Positions 1 through 8,195 of a DNA stretch of 64,000 nt are shown here, in pieces (positions within the stretch are counted from its first letter, which is position 1; each line of letters starts with the position of its first letter). This stretch comes from Phycisphaeraceae bacterium (lineage in GTDB: Bacteria; Planctomycetota; Phycisphaerae; Phycisphaerales; Zrk34). A program made the position numbers and the translations under genes. The stretch covers positions 1 through 64,000 of the forward strand of contig JANQHK010000029.1 in NCBI GenBank assembly GCA_028282685.1, in the 5' to 3' direction. The notes under the pieces are model-generated. The model saw nothing but the letters and a program-made list of their open reading frames with translations, had not been told where the DNA came from and did no database searches.

Positions 1-782
1 GAATCGGAGCCGAAGTTCTGGCCGATGAAGGCAACGGCCGATAACCCGGCCGCCGCTCCCGAAGCCAGCGCCGCTTCGACGCCGGTGGAGTCGGAGACCT
101 GGTTGACCGCAAAGACCACCGCGCTCAGTGCCGTGCCCGAGACGAATTGTAGCACCTCCACGCCCCGATCCCCGGCCACTTCGATGGAGACGGAACTGAC
201 CAGCGAGGTCGTGCCGGTGGAGAGGAACAACTGGGCGGTTTGCGCGCTGGTGACGACTTCGACGGAGATGGGCAGGGACTCGGCGGTGCCGAAGTTGGCC
301 TGATGGATGGTGACATCGGCCAGCGCGCTGGTCGCCACGCCGGAGGTCACGTAGTTCATCGAGCCGTCGAGCAGATTGAGCCCGGCGAAGTTGGTGATGT
401 TGGAGATGCGCGTGATCGAAGCGATGGCGTCGTCGATCTGAAGCTGGTTGGCTTCGATCTCTTCCTGGCTCATGCCCCCGGAGTTGGCCGCTTCGACCAC
501 CAGCCCGCGGACGCTGGTCAACAGGTTGGCCACTTCATCGAGTGCCGCCTCGGCGGTGGCGATCACGTTGACGGCGCGCTCGGCGTTGCCGATGGCGGCG
601 GTGATGCCCTCGACCTCACTGCGCAGGCGCTCGGAGATGATCAGCGCCGCCGGGCCGTCGGCTCCGCGATTGATCTGCAATCCCGTGCTCAACCGTTCGA
701 GCCGGACTTGCAGATCCGCGTTGGAGCGGGCAAGGTTGTGTTGCGAAATCAGAGACGAGATGTTGGTGTTGATCCTAGCCAT
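1..782 (-). CDS. fliC: flagellin, N-terminal part (runs off the window)
   Basis: Filament subunit, secreted by the flagellar type III export system. The start is the ATG at 782, eight bases after a perfect AAGGAGG ribosome site. About 260 residues are visible. They begin MARINTNISSLISQHNLARS, followed by the typical flagellin D0/D1 helical segment (LERLSTGLQINRGADGPA, then SERLRSEVEG...NAERAVNVIATAEAALDEV and NFAGLNLLDG). The later part is richer in Val, Thr and Ser and is probably the variable surface domain. The C-terminal helix lies outside the window, so total length is unknown. It is the last visible gene of a flagellar operon and directly follows csrA and fliW, the two genes whose products control flagellin translation in other bacteria. 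The family call is secure; whether it is the only flagellin of the organism cannot be judged. Confidence 0.95.
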   Translation of the reverse strand, partial: MARINTNISSLISQHNLARSNADLQVRLERLSTGLQINRGADGPAALIISERLRSEVEGITAAIGNAERAVNVIATAEAALDEVANLLTSVRGLVVEAANSGGMSQEEIEANQLQIDDAIASITRISNITNFAGLNLLDGSMNYVTSGVATSALADVTIHQANFGTAESLPISVEVVTSAQTAQLFLSTGTTSLVSSVSIEVAGDRGVEVLQFVSGTALSAVVFAVNQVSDSTGVEAALASGAAAGLSAVAFIGQNFGSD

Positions 783-905
783 GCCAATCCTCCTTGATTG
801 TGGCTAAGCCCGGGCCGCGGTTGACTGGGCCGCGTCGCCCGGTTGGTGACAAGTGCCATTTCAGCCCCGGGGCGTGGCGCCCGGGCCTGTCCGCCCTCCA
901 GCGAT
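780..905 (-). promoter_or_regulatory. flagellin mRNA leader with GGA motifs and a GC-rich hairpin
   Basis: The 123 bases between the csrA stop and the flagellin ATG contain GGA motifs near 884-895 (TGGAG, CGGAC) and two overlapping GGA motifs inside the ribosome site (AAGGAGGA). Between them lies a GC-rich near-palindrome (about 862-888, CCCGGGCG / CGCCCCGGG). CsrA is known to repress flagellin in other bacteria by binding GGA motifs over the ribosome site, with FliW as antagonist. Use of these motifs here is inferred. Confidence 0.4.
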
Positions 906-1172
906 TTATGACGACTCGGGGCCGCCGCCGGATGCCTCCGGCTCGGTTCCCCGTAATTTCCGATCGGCGCGGCTGAGATCGTTGGGGTCGATCCGTGCCG
1001 CATCCCGGTTTTCGCGTTTGATCGCCTCGTACACTTCCTTGCGGTGTACGGGAATGGAACTGGGGGCGGTGATGCCCAGACGGACTTTGTCGCCCCGAAT
1101 GTCGACGACGGTGATTTCGATATCGTCGCCGATCATGATTGTCTCGTCGCGCTGACGTGAGAGCACCAGCAT
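906..1172 (-). CDS. csrA: carbon storage regulator, RNA-binding translational repressor
   Basis: Small dimeric RNA-binding protein that blocks translation of target mRNAs by binding GGA motifs. The 88-residue product starts MLVLSRQRDETIMIGDDIEI and carries the conserved core VRLGITAP and VHRKEVYEAI. The C-terminal tail after about residue 60 (acidic, Gly/Pro/Ser rich) is somewhat longer than in the 60-75 residue family norm. It lies between fliW and flagellin, the classic arrangement in which FliW sequesters CsrA until flagellin is exported. Its own ribosome site (AAGGAAGGAG) also contains two GGA motifs, so autoregulation is possible. Family assignment is very secure. Confidence 0.96.
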   Translation of the reverse strand: MLVLSRQRDETIMIGDDIEITVVDIRGDKVRLGITAPSSIPVHRKEVYEAIKRENRDAARIDPNDLSRADRKLRGTEPEASGGGPESS

Positions 1173-1285
1173 GGTTCGGCTCCTTCCTTGGGCCTGTGAT
1201 GTGAGTCGTGATGTTCGGATTCACGCTCATCGCTGGATCCTGAGGTCGACGCCTCCAAGCGCCGCCGTTACGAAACGCGTCAGCC

Positions 1286-1303
1286 GGTCGCCGCGCGGCG
1301 ACC
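1286..1303. repeat. perfect 18-bp palindrome between fliW and csrA
   Basis: GGTCGCCGC followed directly by its reverse complement GCGGCGACC, 10 bases after the fliW stop in the direction of transcription. There is no T run, so it is not a standard terminator. It could fold as an mRNA processing or stability hairpin between fliW and csrA. Confidence 0.5.
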
Positions 1304-1313
1304 GAGCACGATA

Positions 1314-1760
1314 TCAGGCCGAAGCGGCCTGCGTGTTGGCTTCCAATTCCACCAGCGGCACACGCGTGTCGAATCGACGATCCGACAACACCAGTTGCGC
1401 GCCGGTACGCTGCTCGGTGTGGACCACCAACGGTCCCTGCAGATTGCCCGTCAGCACGTTGCCGCGCTTGTTCACAATGACAAACACCTGCGCCTGCTCG
1501 ACCGTCTCCAGCGACAACTCTTCCAACTGCTCCGGCTTGAGTGAGACGCGGTAGTCGGCGACGAACAGCGACGGATCGGTGACCACGAAGGCCAGTTCCG
1601 GCGTGTCGACCGATTGCAGCCAGAAGAAGAAACTGTCGTCGTTGGGCTGGATCAGCACGTAGCGCTGATGCCGCGGGAAGCCCAGCAATCCCTTGGCGAA
1701 TGTGATGACGCGCTCGTCATCCACTTCCACCTGTCCAAATCGTGACGTGTTCACTTGCAT
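1314..1760 (-). CDS. fliW: flagellar assembly factor FliW
   Basis: FliW binds flagellin in the cytoplasm and, when flagellin is exported, binds CsrA and relieves repression of flagellin synthesis. The 148-residue product has the family's features: early F-x-P-like segment (VITFAKGLLGFPRHQRYVLI), the LQSVDTPELAFVVTDP core, and the C-terminal half ending in VPLVELEAN. The start ATG at 1760 has a GGAGG site six bases upstream. It is transcribed after flgL and before csrA. The product length and neighbours leave little doubt. Confidence 0.95.
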   Translation of the reverse strand: MQVNTSRFGQVEVDDERVITFAKGLLGFPRHQRYVLIQPNDDSFFFWLQSVDTPELAFVVTDPSLFVADYRVSLKPEQLEELSLETVEQAQVFVIVNKRGNVLTGNLQGPLVVHTEQRTGAQLVLSDRRFDTRVPLVELEANTQAASA

Positions 1761-1886
1761 GGAACACCTCCGTATCCGGGGCCTGCCATCCTGGTAGATC
1801 CGGCCGGAATCCGCATTCCGCTGCCGGCGACATCCTGTCCACCCGACCGACGGCCCGTCGACCGGCCGGGCTGCGATGAGAACGCC

Positions 1887-3809
1887 TCATCGCAGGAAGT
1901 CCAACAGAGACAATCCCATCAGCATCGAGCTGGCCTGGTAATTGGCCTGCAATTGCGTCTCGAGCTGGGTGAAACGGGTGATTGCCTCGGTCAAGTCCGC
2001 ATCACGCAGGTCCGAAAGAAGCGAATCGGCCTGCAATTTCATGTCTTCGGTGCGCGAAACCAGGTCGGCCACACGTTGCGAGCGCACGCCCACCTGCGCC
2101 CGCACCGAGGCCATCGCCTTGAAGTCGGCCTCGATCTTGCCGCCGGCTTCGGTGAGGGCCTGGGTATCGTTGCTCGCCAGGGCGTCGCGCAGCATGAGCA
2201 TGTGCGTGAAAATGCTTTCCACGCGCTCCCGCGCCACGTCGTCGCCGGTGATCGTGGAACCGGCCCCCGCATTCTGCTCCAAGCCCAAATCCTGCACGGC
2301 AAAACTGCCGTTCAAAGCCACCACCGAAAAGTCATCCGCTCCGGCCGTCGCGTCGGCCAGCACGATGCCGTTGCCGTCGGAAGCCAGCGACCCGGTCACC
2401 GAACCGCCCCCCGCGGCATTGATCGCATTCAGCACGTCCTGCACGGTGACCGCTCCGTCGAGATCCACATCGATCTGCGATCCATCGTGCAGGTTGATGC
2501 GCAGATCGTCCTCACCGGTTTCAAACCGCACGCCATCGCCGAAATTGAGATCGGCCAGGGCGGTGGTGGTATCAAAGGTGCGCAGGCCGAGGTCGGAGGC
2601 GGTGGTGCCTGCGGAATTTTCTCCCACGCTCATCGTCGAACCGCTGACCTGATTGCGAAGCGAAAGACTTTTGCCGTCCTCGCTGATGGTCAGCCGCACG
2701 CCGACATCCGCCGCTCCCACCGCGGCGATCAGGTCCTGCACGGTGACGGCGGTCGACAGATCGACCACGCGCGTCACCGCGCCGTTGGTGATTTTCAGCC
2801 CGCCGGTGAAATCGACCGTCGCGCCCAGCGCCGCCAGCGCGGTCAGTTGGGTCAGTTGGGGATCGAGATCGCCCCCGGCCACCGTGACCCCCGCGGCGGT
2901 CAGATCGATGCCCAGATCGGCCGCGGTAACGGCCGTGCCCACGTCGCTGATCGTGATGGTGTGTCCGGCGTTGGCCGTGAGTTCAAAACCCGGGCCGGCA
3001 ATGCCCAGCGCCCCGGCCGTCGGATCGATCGCATCAATCGCATCGTTGATGCGCGACACGATGTCGCCGAGCGTATTGGCGGTGGTCAGGTCGACCTCCA
3101 CCTCCGTACCGTCCACATCCAGATTCACCGTGCCGCGCAGCACGCCCAAACCGCGCGCGCCGTTGACATCAACGATGCGCGTGGCCGCGGTGGCTTGCGG
3201 ATCGAGGTCCACATCCGAATCCATGCGCTCGCTGAGCGCCCCAAGGGCGTTGGCGGCGTTGGTGTTCACGCCCAGTTCGCTGAGCGCGCCCAGATCGGCC
3301 TGAAGGTCGGACGTGGCGCCGGTGTACTCGATGCCGTTGTCGGTGGCGACGAACGGCGCGATGTGGGAACGGCTGCCGGCAAACAGGTAGATGTCCTGAT
3401 ACTGTCGGTTGGCAATGGTCAGAAGCGCGTCGAGTTGCGCATCGACGATGTCCGCCTCGGCGGCGCGCGTCTCGGCCGACGATCCCGCGCCCACCTGACT
3501 CGAAGCGATCGACTGCGCCTCCAGCAGGATGTCGAGAATATCGGACATGGCCAGGTCGGTGTTGTCCATCACGGCCTGGGCCTGGTTCATATTGCTCAAT
3601 TGCTGGGTGTACCGGCCGAGCACCTTGTTCAGGTTCACGATGCCGCCCGCAACGCCCGGATCGTCGCTGGGGCGCGTCACGCGCAGCCCCGAGGTGATCT
3701 GGCGCTGCAGCGCCAACAGGTCCGTCTGCGTTCCGCGCGTGTGACTGAGCAACAGCTCGGCCTGGAGTGTGGTGCTGATGCGCGAAATGTTGCTCGGTAA
3801 GCTCGACAT
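1887..3809 (-). CDS. flgL: hook-filament junction protein FlgL, enlarged
   Basis: Second hook-filament junction protein, between FlgK and the filament, exported with FlgN-type chaperones. The flagellin-like N-terminal helix (ISRISTTLQAELLLSHTRGT, then LQRQITSGLRVTRPSDDPG) and C-terminal helix (ITRFTQLETQLQANYQASSM near 610-630) define it. At 640 residues it is about twice the usual FlgL length (about 300). The extra middle contains at least three Asp/Thr/Val-rich units resembling flagellin hook-IN motifs, each centred on a V-D-L-x-x-A-x-T-V/L-x-D-I/L-x-x-x-I pattern (about residues 228-265, 345-400 and 435-495). The AAGG ribosome site overlaps the flgK stop region. FlgL rather than flagellin is supported by the position right after flgK. 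Confidence 0.9.
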   Translation of the reverse strand: MSSLPSNISRISTTLQAELLLSHTRGTQTDLLALQRQITSGLRVTRPSDDPGVAGGIVNLNKVLGRYTQQLSNMNQAQAVMDNTDLAMSDILDILLEAQSIASSQVGAGSSAETRAAEADIVDAQLDALLTIANRQYQDIYLFAGSRSHIAPFVATDNGIEYTGATSDLQADLGALSELGVNTNAANALGALSERMDSDVDLDPQATAATRIVDVNGARGLGVLRGTVNLDVDGTEVEVDLTTANTLGDIVSRINDAIDAIDPTAGALGIAGPGFELTANAGHTITISDVGTAVTAADLGIDLTAAGVTVAGGDLDPQLTQLTALAALGATVDFTGGLKITNGAVTRVVDLSTAVTVQDLIAAVGAADVGVRLTISEDGKSLSLRNQVSGSTMSVGENSAGTTASDLGLRTFDTTTALADLNFGDGVRFETGEDDLRINLHDGSQIDVDLDGAVTVQDVLNAINAAGGGSVTGSLASDGNGIVLADATAGADDFSVVALNGSFAVQDLGLEQNAGAGSTITGDDVARERVESIFTHMLMLRDALASNDTQALTEAGGKIEADFKAMASVRAQVGVRSQRVADLVSRTEDMKLQADSLLSDLRDADLTEAITRFTQLETQLQANYQASSMLMGLSLLDFLR

Positions 3810-3818
3810 CGTTAATCC

Positions 3819-5525
3819 TTAACGCAGCAAGGTCAGTAACGTCTCCATCATTTCGTCGATCACGGTGATAAAACGCGCCGCGCCCTGGTAACCGCGCTGG
3901 TACTGAAGCAGGTTGATCGCTTCCTCATCGAGGTTGACCCCGCTGACCGACTCGCGCTGAGCGGCGAGCGCTTCGGCAATGACGGTTTGGGCCGTGGTGG
4001 CCTGTTGCGCCGCGGCCGTGGTCACCGCCAGGTCTTCAATGGTGCGCGCCCATTGATCGCGAATGGATAGGCCGTTCAACTCATCCAGCGCCAGGTCCTG
4101 CAGATCGACCATGGCCAGGGCGTTGTCGTTGGAGCCGGGATCGTGATTCTGCGCCGCGCTCAGAAAGCGCACGTCATCCAGGACTTCGTTGACGCCGATG
4201 TCCAGCGCGGTGGCGCCGGTGAAGAAGCTGTTCAGTCCCAACGCCGCCAGCACGCCGGACGAATCGTCGGAGAAGCTGAAGGTGAAGTCGGCCGAATCGG
4301 CGGTGATCTGCAAACGCCCGTCGGCCGTGGTGGTCGCCGAGAGGTTGTCCACCGCATCGATCGCCGTCACCAGGTCGTCGATGCTCATGTCCGGCCCGCC
4401 GATGCCGTCCAGGTCCACGTCGATCTGCGTGGCCAGGCGCGTGCCGGTGCTGAGCTGGGTGACATGAAGCTGGAAACTGCCGTGCGTCGGAGTAAAAGTC
4501 AGCCCCGCCTCCCCAAGTGTCATCGATTGGCTGGTGTCATCGGTTTCGTACGCGGCGGTCATTTCGCTGAAGCCGATCGTGCCCTGCCCCTGGCCGTGCA
4601 CGCGGTTGACCTGGAAAATCAACTGCCCGATAAACGTATCCAGGTCCTCAATCGCCTCGGCGACATCGCCCTCGCGGGAATCGATCAGTTGGCCGATCTT
4701 GCCCGACACCGCCTGCAGGTTGGTGCCGTCGCTTTCCACGCGGAGCAGGATTTCGGTATCGCCGGCATCCTGCGAACGGTATTCCACCGTCAGGCCGCGA
4801 TTCACCCCCGCCAGAACGATCGGGACCGATCCGACGAACACATCCATCTCGCCGGTATCCTGGAGCACCGTGGAAATGTCCACGTATTCGCTCAATTCCT
4901 TCAGCAGTTCGTCGCGCTCGTCGCGTAACGTGTTGGCTCCGCCCTGCCCGCGCTCCGCCGAAACGATCTTCGAGTTCAAAGCCGCGATCTGATCCATCAA
5001 ACTGTTGGCGGCGCGAACGTTGTTGAAAATCTGATCGTCCACCTGGTTGCGCAGGTCGGTCAGGTCCCGGTGCAATTGCTGTGCAAACTCGGCCAGCGAT
5101 TCGCCCTGCTGGATGACCAGAGCCCGCAGCGAGGTGTCGGTGGGATTGTTCGCCAACTCCGACCACGCATCAAAGAAATGATCGAGATGGGCGCTCATGC
5201 CGTAGTCGGTCAGCTCGGAGTAGATCGTTTCGACCTGCGTGAGCAGTTCCTCGCGCAGCTCGGCGCCTTCGCGATCGCTGACCGACGAGCGCAGCCGGGC
5301 ATTGAGCGCCTCGTCGGTGGCCCGGACGATCGCCTCGAGTTTCACACCCAACCCGATGAACTGCCCGACGTTCATCTCGATCGCCTGGCCCGGCGCGATA
5401 TTGGGAATCTCGCGCGTGTAACCGGGCGTGGCGGCGTTGGCGAGATTGTTGCCAACGATCTGCAGGGCCGCCTGATTGACCTCCAGTGCGCTGCGTCCGA
5501 TCTGTAATGCGCCGTTCAGACTCAT
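3819..5525 (-). CDS. flgK: hook-filament junction protein FlgK
   Basis: First hook-associated protein, joining hook to filament. The 568-residue product begins MSLNGALQIGRSALEVNQAA and has the rod/hook/FlgK N-terminal signature (IVGNNLANAATPGYTRE). It ends with the FlgK C-terminal helix segment (VNLDEEAINLLQYQRGYQGAARFI). A central segment (about residues 330-450) contains an insert with the same Val/Asp-Leu-x-x-A-I pattern seen in the neighbouring FlgL, probably a surface-exposed hook-IN-like domain. Ribosome site AAGGG lies before ATG 5525. It follows flgN, the gene for its likely export chaperone, by eight bases. Confidence 0.94.
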   Translation of the reverse strand: MSLNGALQIGRSALEVNQAALQIVGNNLANAATPGYTREIPNIAPGQAIEMNVGQFIGLGVKLEAIVRATDEALNARLRSSVSDREGAELREELLTQVETIYSELTDYGMSAHLDHFFDAWSELANNPTDTSLRALVIQQGESLAEFAQQLHRDLTDLRNQVDDQIFNNVRAANSLMDQIAALNSKIVSAERGQGGANTLRDERDELLKELSEYVDISTVLQDTGEMDVFVGSVPIVLAGVNRGLTVEYRSQDAGDTEILLRVESDGTNLQAVSGKIGQLIDSREGDVAEAIEDLDTFIGQLIFQVNRVHGQGQGTIGFSEMTAAYETDDTSQSMTLGEAGLTFTPTHGSFQLHVTQLSTGTRLATQIDVDLDGIGGPDMSIDDLVTAIDAVDNLSATTTADGRLQITADSADFTFSFSDDSSGVLAALGLNSFFTGATALDIGVNEVLDDVRFLSAAQNHDPGSNDNALAMVDLQDLALDELNGLSIRDQWARTIEDLAVTTAAAQQATTAQTVIAEALAAQRESVSGVNLDEEAINLLQYQRGYQGAARFITVIDEMMETLLTLLR

Positions 5526-5532
5526 CGTGCCC

Positions 5533-6036
5533 TTACCCGGTAATCGAAAGGGTGCTCGCCAGCGGGACCGGTCCCTGCTGGATGCCCCGACGTCCGTACG
5601 TTCCGGCCTGACTGAGCGCCTGGCCGACCGATTCCATCACGCCGCGAATGTGCCGCACCAAGCCCTCGGTGGCCTGGCGATTGATGCGATTTTCACGTTG
5701 CACTTTCATCACCAGATCGCGCAGGACCGCGTGCAGCCCCATCAGTCGCTTGCCCTGCGAAGCCGGCGCCGCCGCCGCCAGATCGCTCAAACGCGCCGGC
5801 TGTTTGGCGCCCGGAATCGTGCGCTGCGTTAACTGCCCCACCACCACCTGTCGGCGCTTTTCCAGCGCGCCGATCGCCTGGATGTGACGGTTCTCGGACT
5901 GGCAGACCTCGGCCACCACGGCCGGCGCCGAGGCCCGCAGCGCCTGGCGCTTGCGTTCGATGAGCGTCAGCAGTTGCTCGTGCTCGCGGCGCAACCGCGT
6001 CAGCAAATCTTCGAGTTCGGTAAATTCGTCACGCAT
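5533..6036 (-). CDS. flgN: FlgN-like export chaperone
   Basis: Predicted cytoplasmic chaperone for the hook-filament junction proteins FlgK and FlgL, whose genes follow at once. The 167-residue protein is almost entirely helical: an amphipathic N-terminal coil (DEFTELEDLLTRLRREHEQL), a heptad-rich middle with a conserved-looking Q-S-E-N-R-H segment, and a C-terminal part (about 95-155) rich in Arg and Gln. The start codon overlaps the flgJ stop (ATGCGTGA), implying translational coupling. FlgN sequences diverge strongly, so the call rests on fold-like features plus position rather than on catalytic residues. Confidence 0.8.
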   Translation of the reverse strand: MRDEFTELEDLLTRLRREHEQLLTLIERKRQALRASAPAVVAEVCQSENRHIQAIGALEKRRQVVVGQLTQRTIPGAKQPARLSDLAAAAPASQGKRLMGLHAVLRDLVMKVQRENRINRQATEGLVRHIRGVMESVGQALSQAGTYGRRGIQQGPVPLASTLSITG

Positions 6037-6397
6037 TCAGATCGACTCCGGAAATTCGCGATGAATCCGACGGTTCGTTTTGCAGGTAGCGATCAACGAT
6101 GGTGTCGACAAGACCGGTGCGATCCCGCCGAGACATGCGCAACGCCAGTTGGGCATCGAGTTGGCTGGCGAAAGTATCTTCCGCATACCCGCCGTGAAAC
6201 CGCTCCACGCGAAAGACGCTGTCGCGCGCCTGTTCCAGCAGCGGCGCGAAGAACGTCATGCCAACGAATTCCTCGGCGATGCCGCGCAATTCCTCTTCAA
6301 ACCGCGCGGGGATCGCCTCCGCGGGCAACGCATTCGGCTGCGCCGGCCGGGTCAGCAGCGGATTCAAAGCGGCGGGCTGAAGCGAAGCGGCGGTCAT
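6029..6397 (-). CDS. flgJ: rod-binding protein, FlgJ N-terminal domain only
   Basis: Rod-capping protein that helps assembly of the flagellar rod in the periplasm. The 122-residue product from ATG 6397 contains the rod-binding domain core (FVGMTFFAPLLEQARDSVF, then GGYAEDTFASQLDAQLALRM). It lacks the muramidase domain found in proteobacterial FlgJ, which is common outside that group. An upstream TTG at 6403 would overlap the flgI stop, but the ATG has a better spaced site (GGAAG). Its own stop overlaps the flgN start. Placement between flgI and flgN supports the call. Confidence 0.88.
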   Translation of the reverse strand: MTAASLQPAALNPLLTRPAQPNALPAEAIPARFEEELRGIAEEFVGMTFFAPLLEQARDSVFRVERFHGGYAEDTFASQLDAQLALRMSRRDRTGLVDTIVDRYLQNEPSDSSRISGVDLNA

Positions 6398-6399
6398 GA

Positions 6400-7491
6400 T
6401 CAATCTTCCACGATGAGCTGCGCGTGCAGGTCACCGGCCTTATGAATTTGTTTGATGATTTCGATGCGGTCCTGTGCGGGGACTTTCAGTTGATTGAACG
6501 CCGCCAGCAGATCGCCCAGCCGCGCCCCGCCGCGCCGGTTGGGATCGATTCCGACAAACTCGTTCTGCTCCATGGCGGGATTTTCCGCAGAGGGCTGGGG
6601 CGGCGGGATGATGGTCGTGATCGTCAGCCCGGGATGACTGATCGCCACGGGCGACAGTTCCACGTCTCCGGTCATCACAATCGTGCCGGTGCGCTGGTTG
6701 ATGACCACGCGCGCCTCGCTGCGCACCAGCGACGGATCGAGGTGAATCTCGAGCACCTGGCTGATGAACGCGGCGGGATTGCTCAACTCGGTGCGCGGCA
6801 GCTGCACCACGATGTTCTTCTGATCGATCGCGCGGGCGATCGGCGGCGCCTCCGGAGCCATCAGATCGTTGACCAGCGTGGCGATGGTGTTGGCCATGGG
6901 CCAGGTGGCGTTGGCCGAATTCAGCACCAGCGTCAGTCGGCCCACCTCGTCGAGGTAGCGGGCGTGGACGTCGCGCGTCAGCACCGCGCCGTCCTGCACC
7001 GTCGCCATCGTCGGCTTGTTCGGGTCCGCGACGCGCAGGTTGCCCTCGGCGAATCCGAACACGGGCGATTGATCGTTGGGCACCGGAGGCAGCAGCGGCG
7101 TCATGAACAGCCGGCCCCCTTCCAGCGATTTCGCCGGACCCAACGAAGCCACTTGCACATCGACGTGATCGCCTTCGCGGACACCGGACGCCGGCAGCTT
7201 CACGGTCACGCTGACCAGCGCCACGTTTTTCACGTCCTTGAGTTCCGAAGCGACGACGTTGGGATCCATCAACCGATTCATCATGGCCGCCAGCGGGCGC
7301 ATGGCCGGCATGAACTTGCCGCCGTCGCCCGTGCCGCTCAGCCCCACCACCAGTCCCATTCCCACCAGCTTGTTCGACTCGGCGCCCTTGATGCGCACCA
7401 GGTCCTGCAGTTGCACGGCGTGCGCCGCCGACGCCAGAACCAGCCCCAGCGCCGCCGCCTGAAACATCATGAAATACTTCCTGTCAGTCAT
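6400..7491 (-). CDS. flgI: flagellar P-ring protein FlgI
   Basis: Forms the periplasmic peptidoglycan-associated ring around the flagellar rod. The 363-residue product has an N-terminal signal peptide (hydrophobic stretch AAALGLVLASAAHA), then the conserved opening VQLQDLVRIKGAESNKLVGMG, GLSGTGDGGKF and later RIEIIKQIHKAGDLHAQL at the C-terminus. Length matches the family. The start at 7491 has a GAGG site and lies eight bases after the flgH stop. The gene is part of the ring-protein run flgA-flgH-flgI. Confidence 0.96.
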   Translation of the reverse strand: MTDRKYFMMFQAAALGLVLASAAHAVQLQDLVRIKGAESNKLVGMGLVVGLSGTGDGGKFMPAMRPLAAMMNRLMDPNVVASELKDVKNVALVSVTVKLPASGVREGDHVDVQVASLGPAKSLEGGRLFMTPLLPPVPNDQSPVFGFAEGNLRVADPNKPTMATVQDGAVLTRDVHARYLDEVGRLTLVLNSANATWPMANTIATLVNDLMAPEAPPIARAIDQKNIVVQLPRTELSNPAAFISQVLEIHLDPSLVRSEARVVINQRTGTIVMTGDVELSPVAISHPGLTITTIIPPPQPSAENPAMEQNEFVGIDPNRRGGARLGDLLAAFNQLKVPAQDRIEIIKQIHKAGDLHAQLIVED

Positions 7492-7499
7492 GCCGGTCC

Positions 7500-8195
7500 T
7501 CAGAAATTAAAGATGGCGTCGAAAATCTTGGTCAGCACGCCCTTCTTCGACGTCTTGCGCAACTCGCCCTCGTGCAGTTGCTCCAGCCGCAGGTCGTACA
7601 ACTGCGTGCTGAGAATGGTGTTGTCCGGGGCGACATCGATCGCGCGGCAGTACCCGGTCAGCTTGATCGTCTGCTTTTCATCGTCGTTGCGGATGTACTT
7701 GCGGGCTTCCAGTGCGATGGTGCCGTTGGGCTTGACGTCCACCACGCGCGCCGTGATCCGCAGCACCACCTCATCGCGCCGCTCGTACTCGCCCTCGCCG
7801 TTAAACTCGGACCCGAAATTCAGACCCACTTTGGGCGAGTCGCCCGTCATGTCATTGGGGCGGAGTTGCAGTTGCAGCAATTTATACAGATCGAGGTTCG
7901 GAAAATCGCTGATCTCCCCGGAGTAATCGGTCTCTTTCTCGGTTTCCAGCGTGGCTTCACTGGTAGTCGTGCTCGATTCGCGCACGATGATCGTTACGAA
8001 ATCGTGCACGGAAAACTGGCGCGGTTCGGGAATGATCGTCGCGGTGTAACTGAACGTCTGAAGTTGCGTGTTGACCACCCGGCCGTCCTTGATGCGCGGC
8101 GGGGTGGGCTTGGACAAATACAGCGACGAACTCTGCGCCACCGCCGATCCCGCTGCCGCCAACGTCCAAATCATGCACCACATTGAACGATTCAT
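7500..8195 (-). CDS. flgH: flagellar L-ring protein FlgH
   Basis: Forms the outer-membrane ring of the flagellar basal body. The 231-residue product has the FlgH core VHDFVTIIVRESSTTTSEA, GSEFNGEGEYERRDEVVLRITARVVDVKPNG and an LTGYCRAIDV-like segment near the C-terminus. The N-terminus (MNRSMWCMIWTLAAAGSAVA followed by QSSS) looks like a signal peptidase I site (AVA|QS). FlgH is usually a lipoprotein, and no cysteine follows the hydrophobic stretch here. The start ATG overlaps the flgA stop in an ATGA motif. Identity is secure, membrane anchoring is not. Confidence 0.95.
   Translation of the reverse strand: MNRSMWCMIWTLAAAGSAVAQSSSLYLSKPTPPRIKDGRVVNTQLQTFSYTATIIPEPRQFSVHDFVTIIVRESSTTTSEATLETEKETDYSGEISDFPNLDLYKLLQLQLRPNDMTGDSPKVGLNFGSEFNGEGEYERRDEVVLRITARVVDVKPNGTIALEARKYIRNDDEKQTIKLTGYCRAIDVAPDNTILSTQLYDLRLEQLHEGELRKTSKKGVLTKIFDAIFNF

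Noticed and set aside
862-888. Sixth copy of the two-hairpin repeat before flagellin
   Set aside because: It shares only GTGGCGCCC-like bases and has a single hairpin, with no left/right arrangement.
1755-3800. Long plus-strand ORF opposite flgL
   Set aside because: It is a mirror frame of a GC-rich gene, with His/Arg/Gly-rich composition and no recognisable domain. The same applies to long frames opposite flgI, cimA, ctaD, actF and leuS.
6029-6397. Truncated flgJ lacking the muramidase domain
   Set aside because: A stand-alone rod-binding domain is normal outside Proteobacteria, and start and stop are coupled to neighbours.
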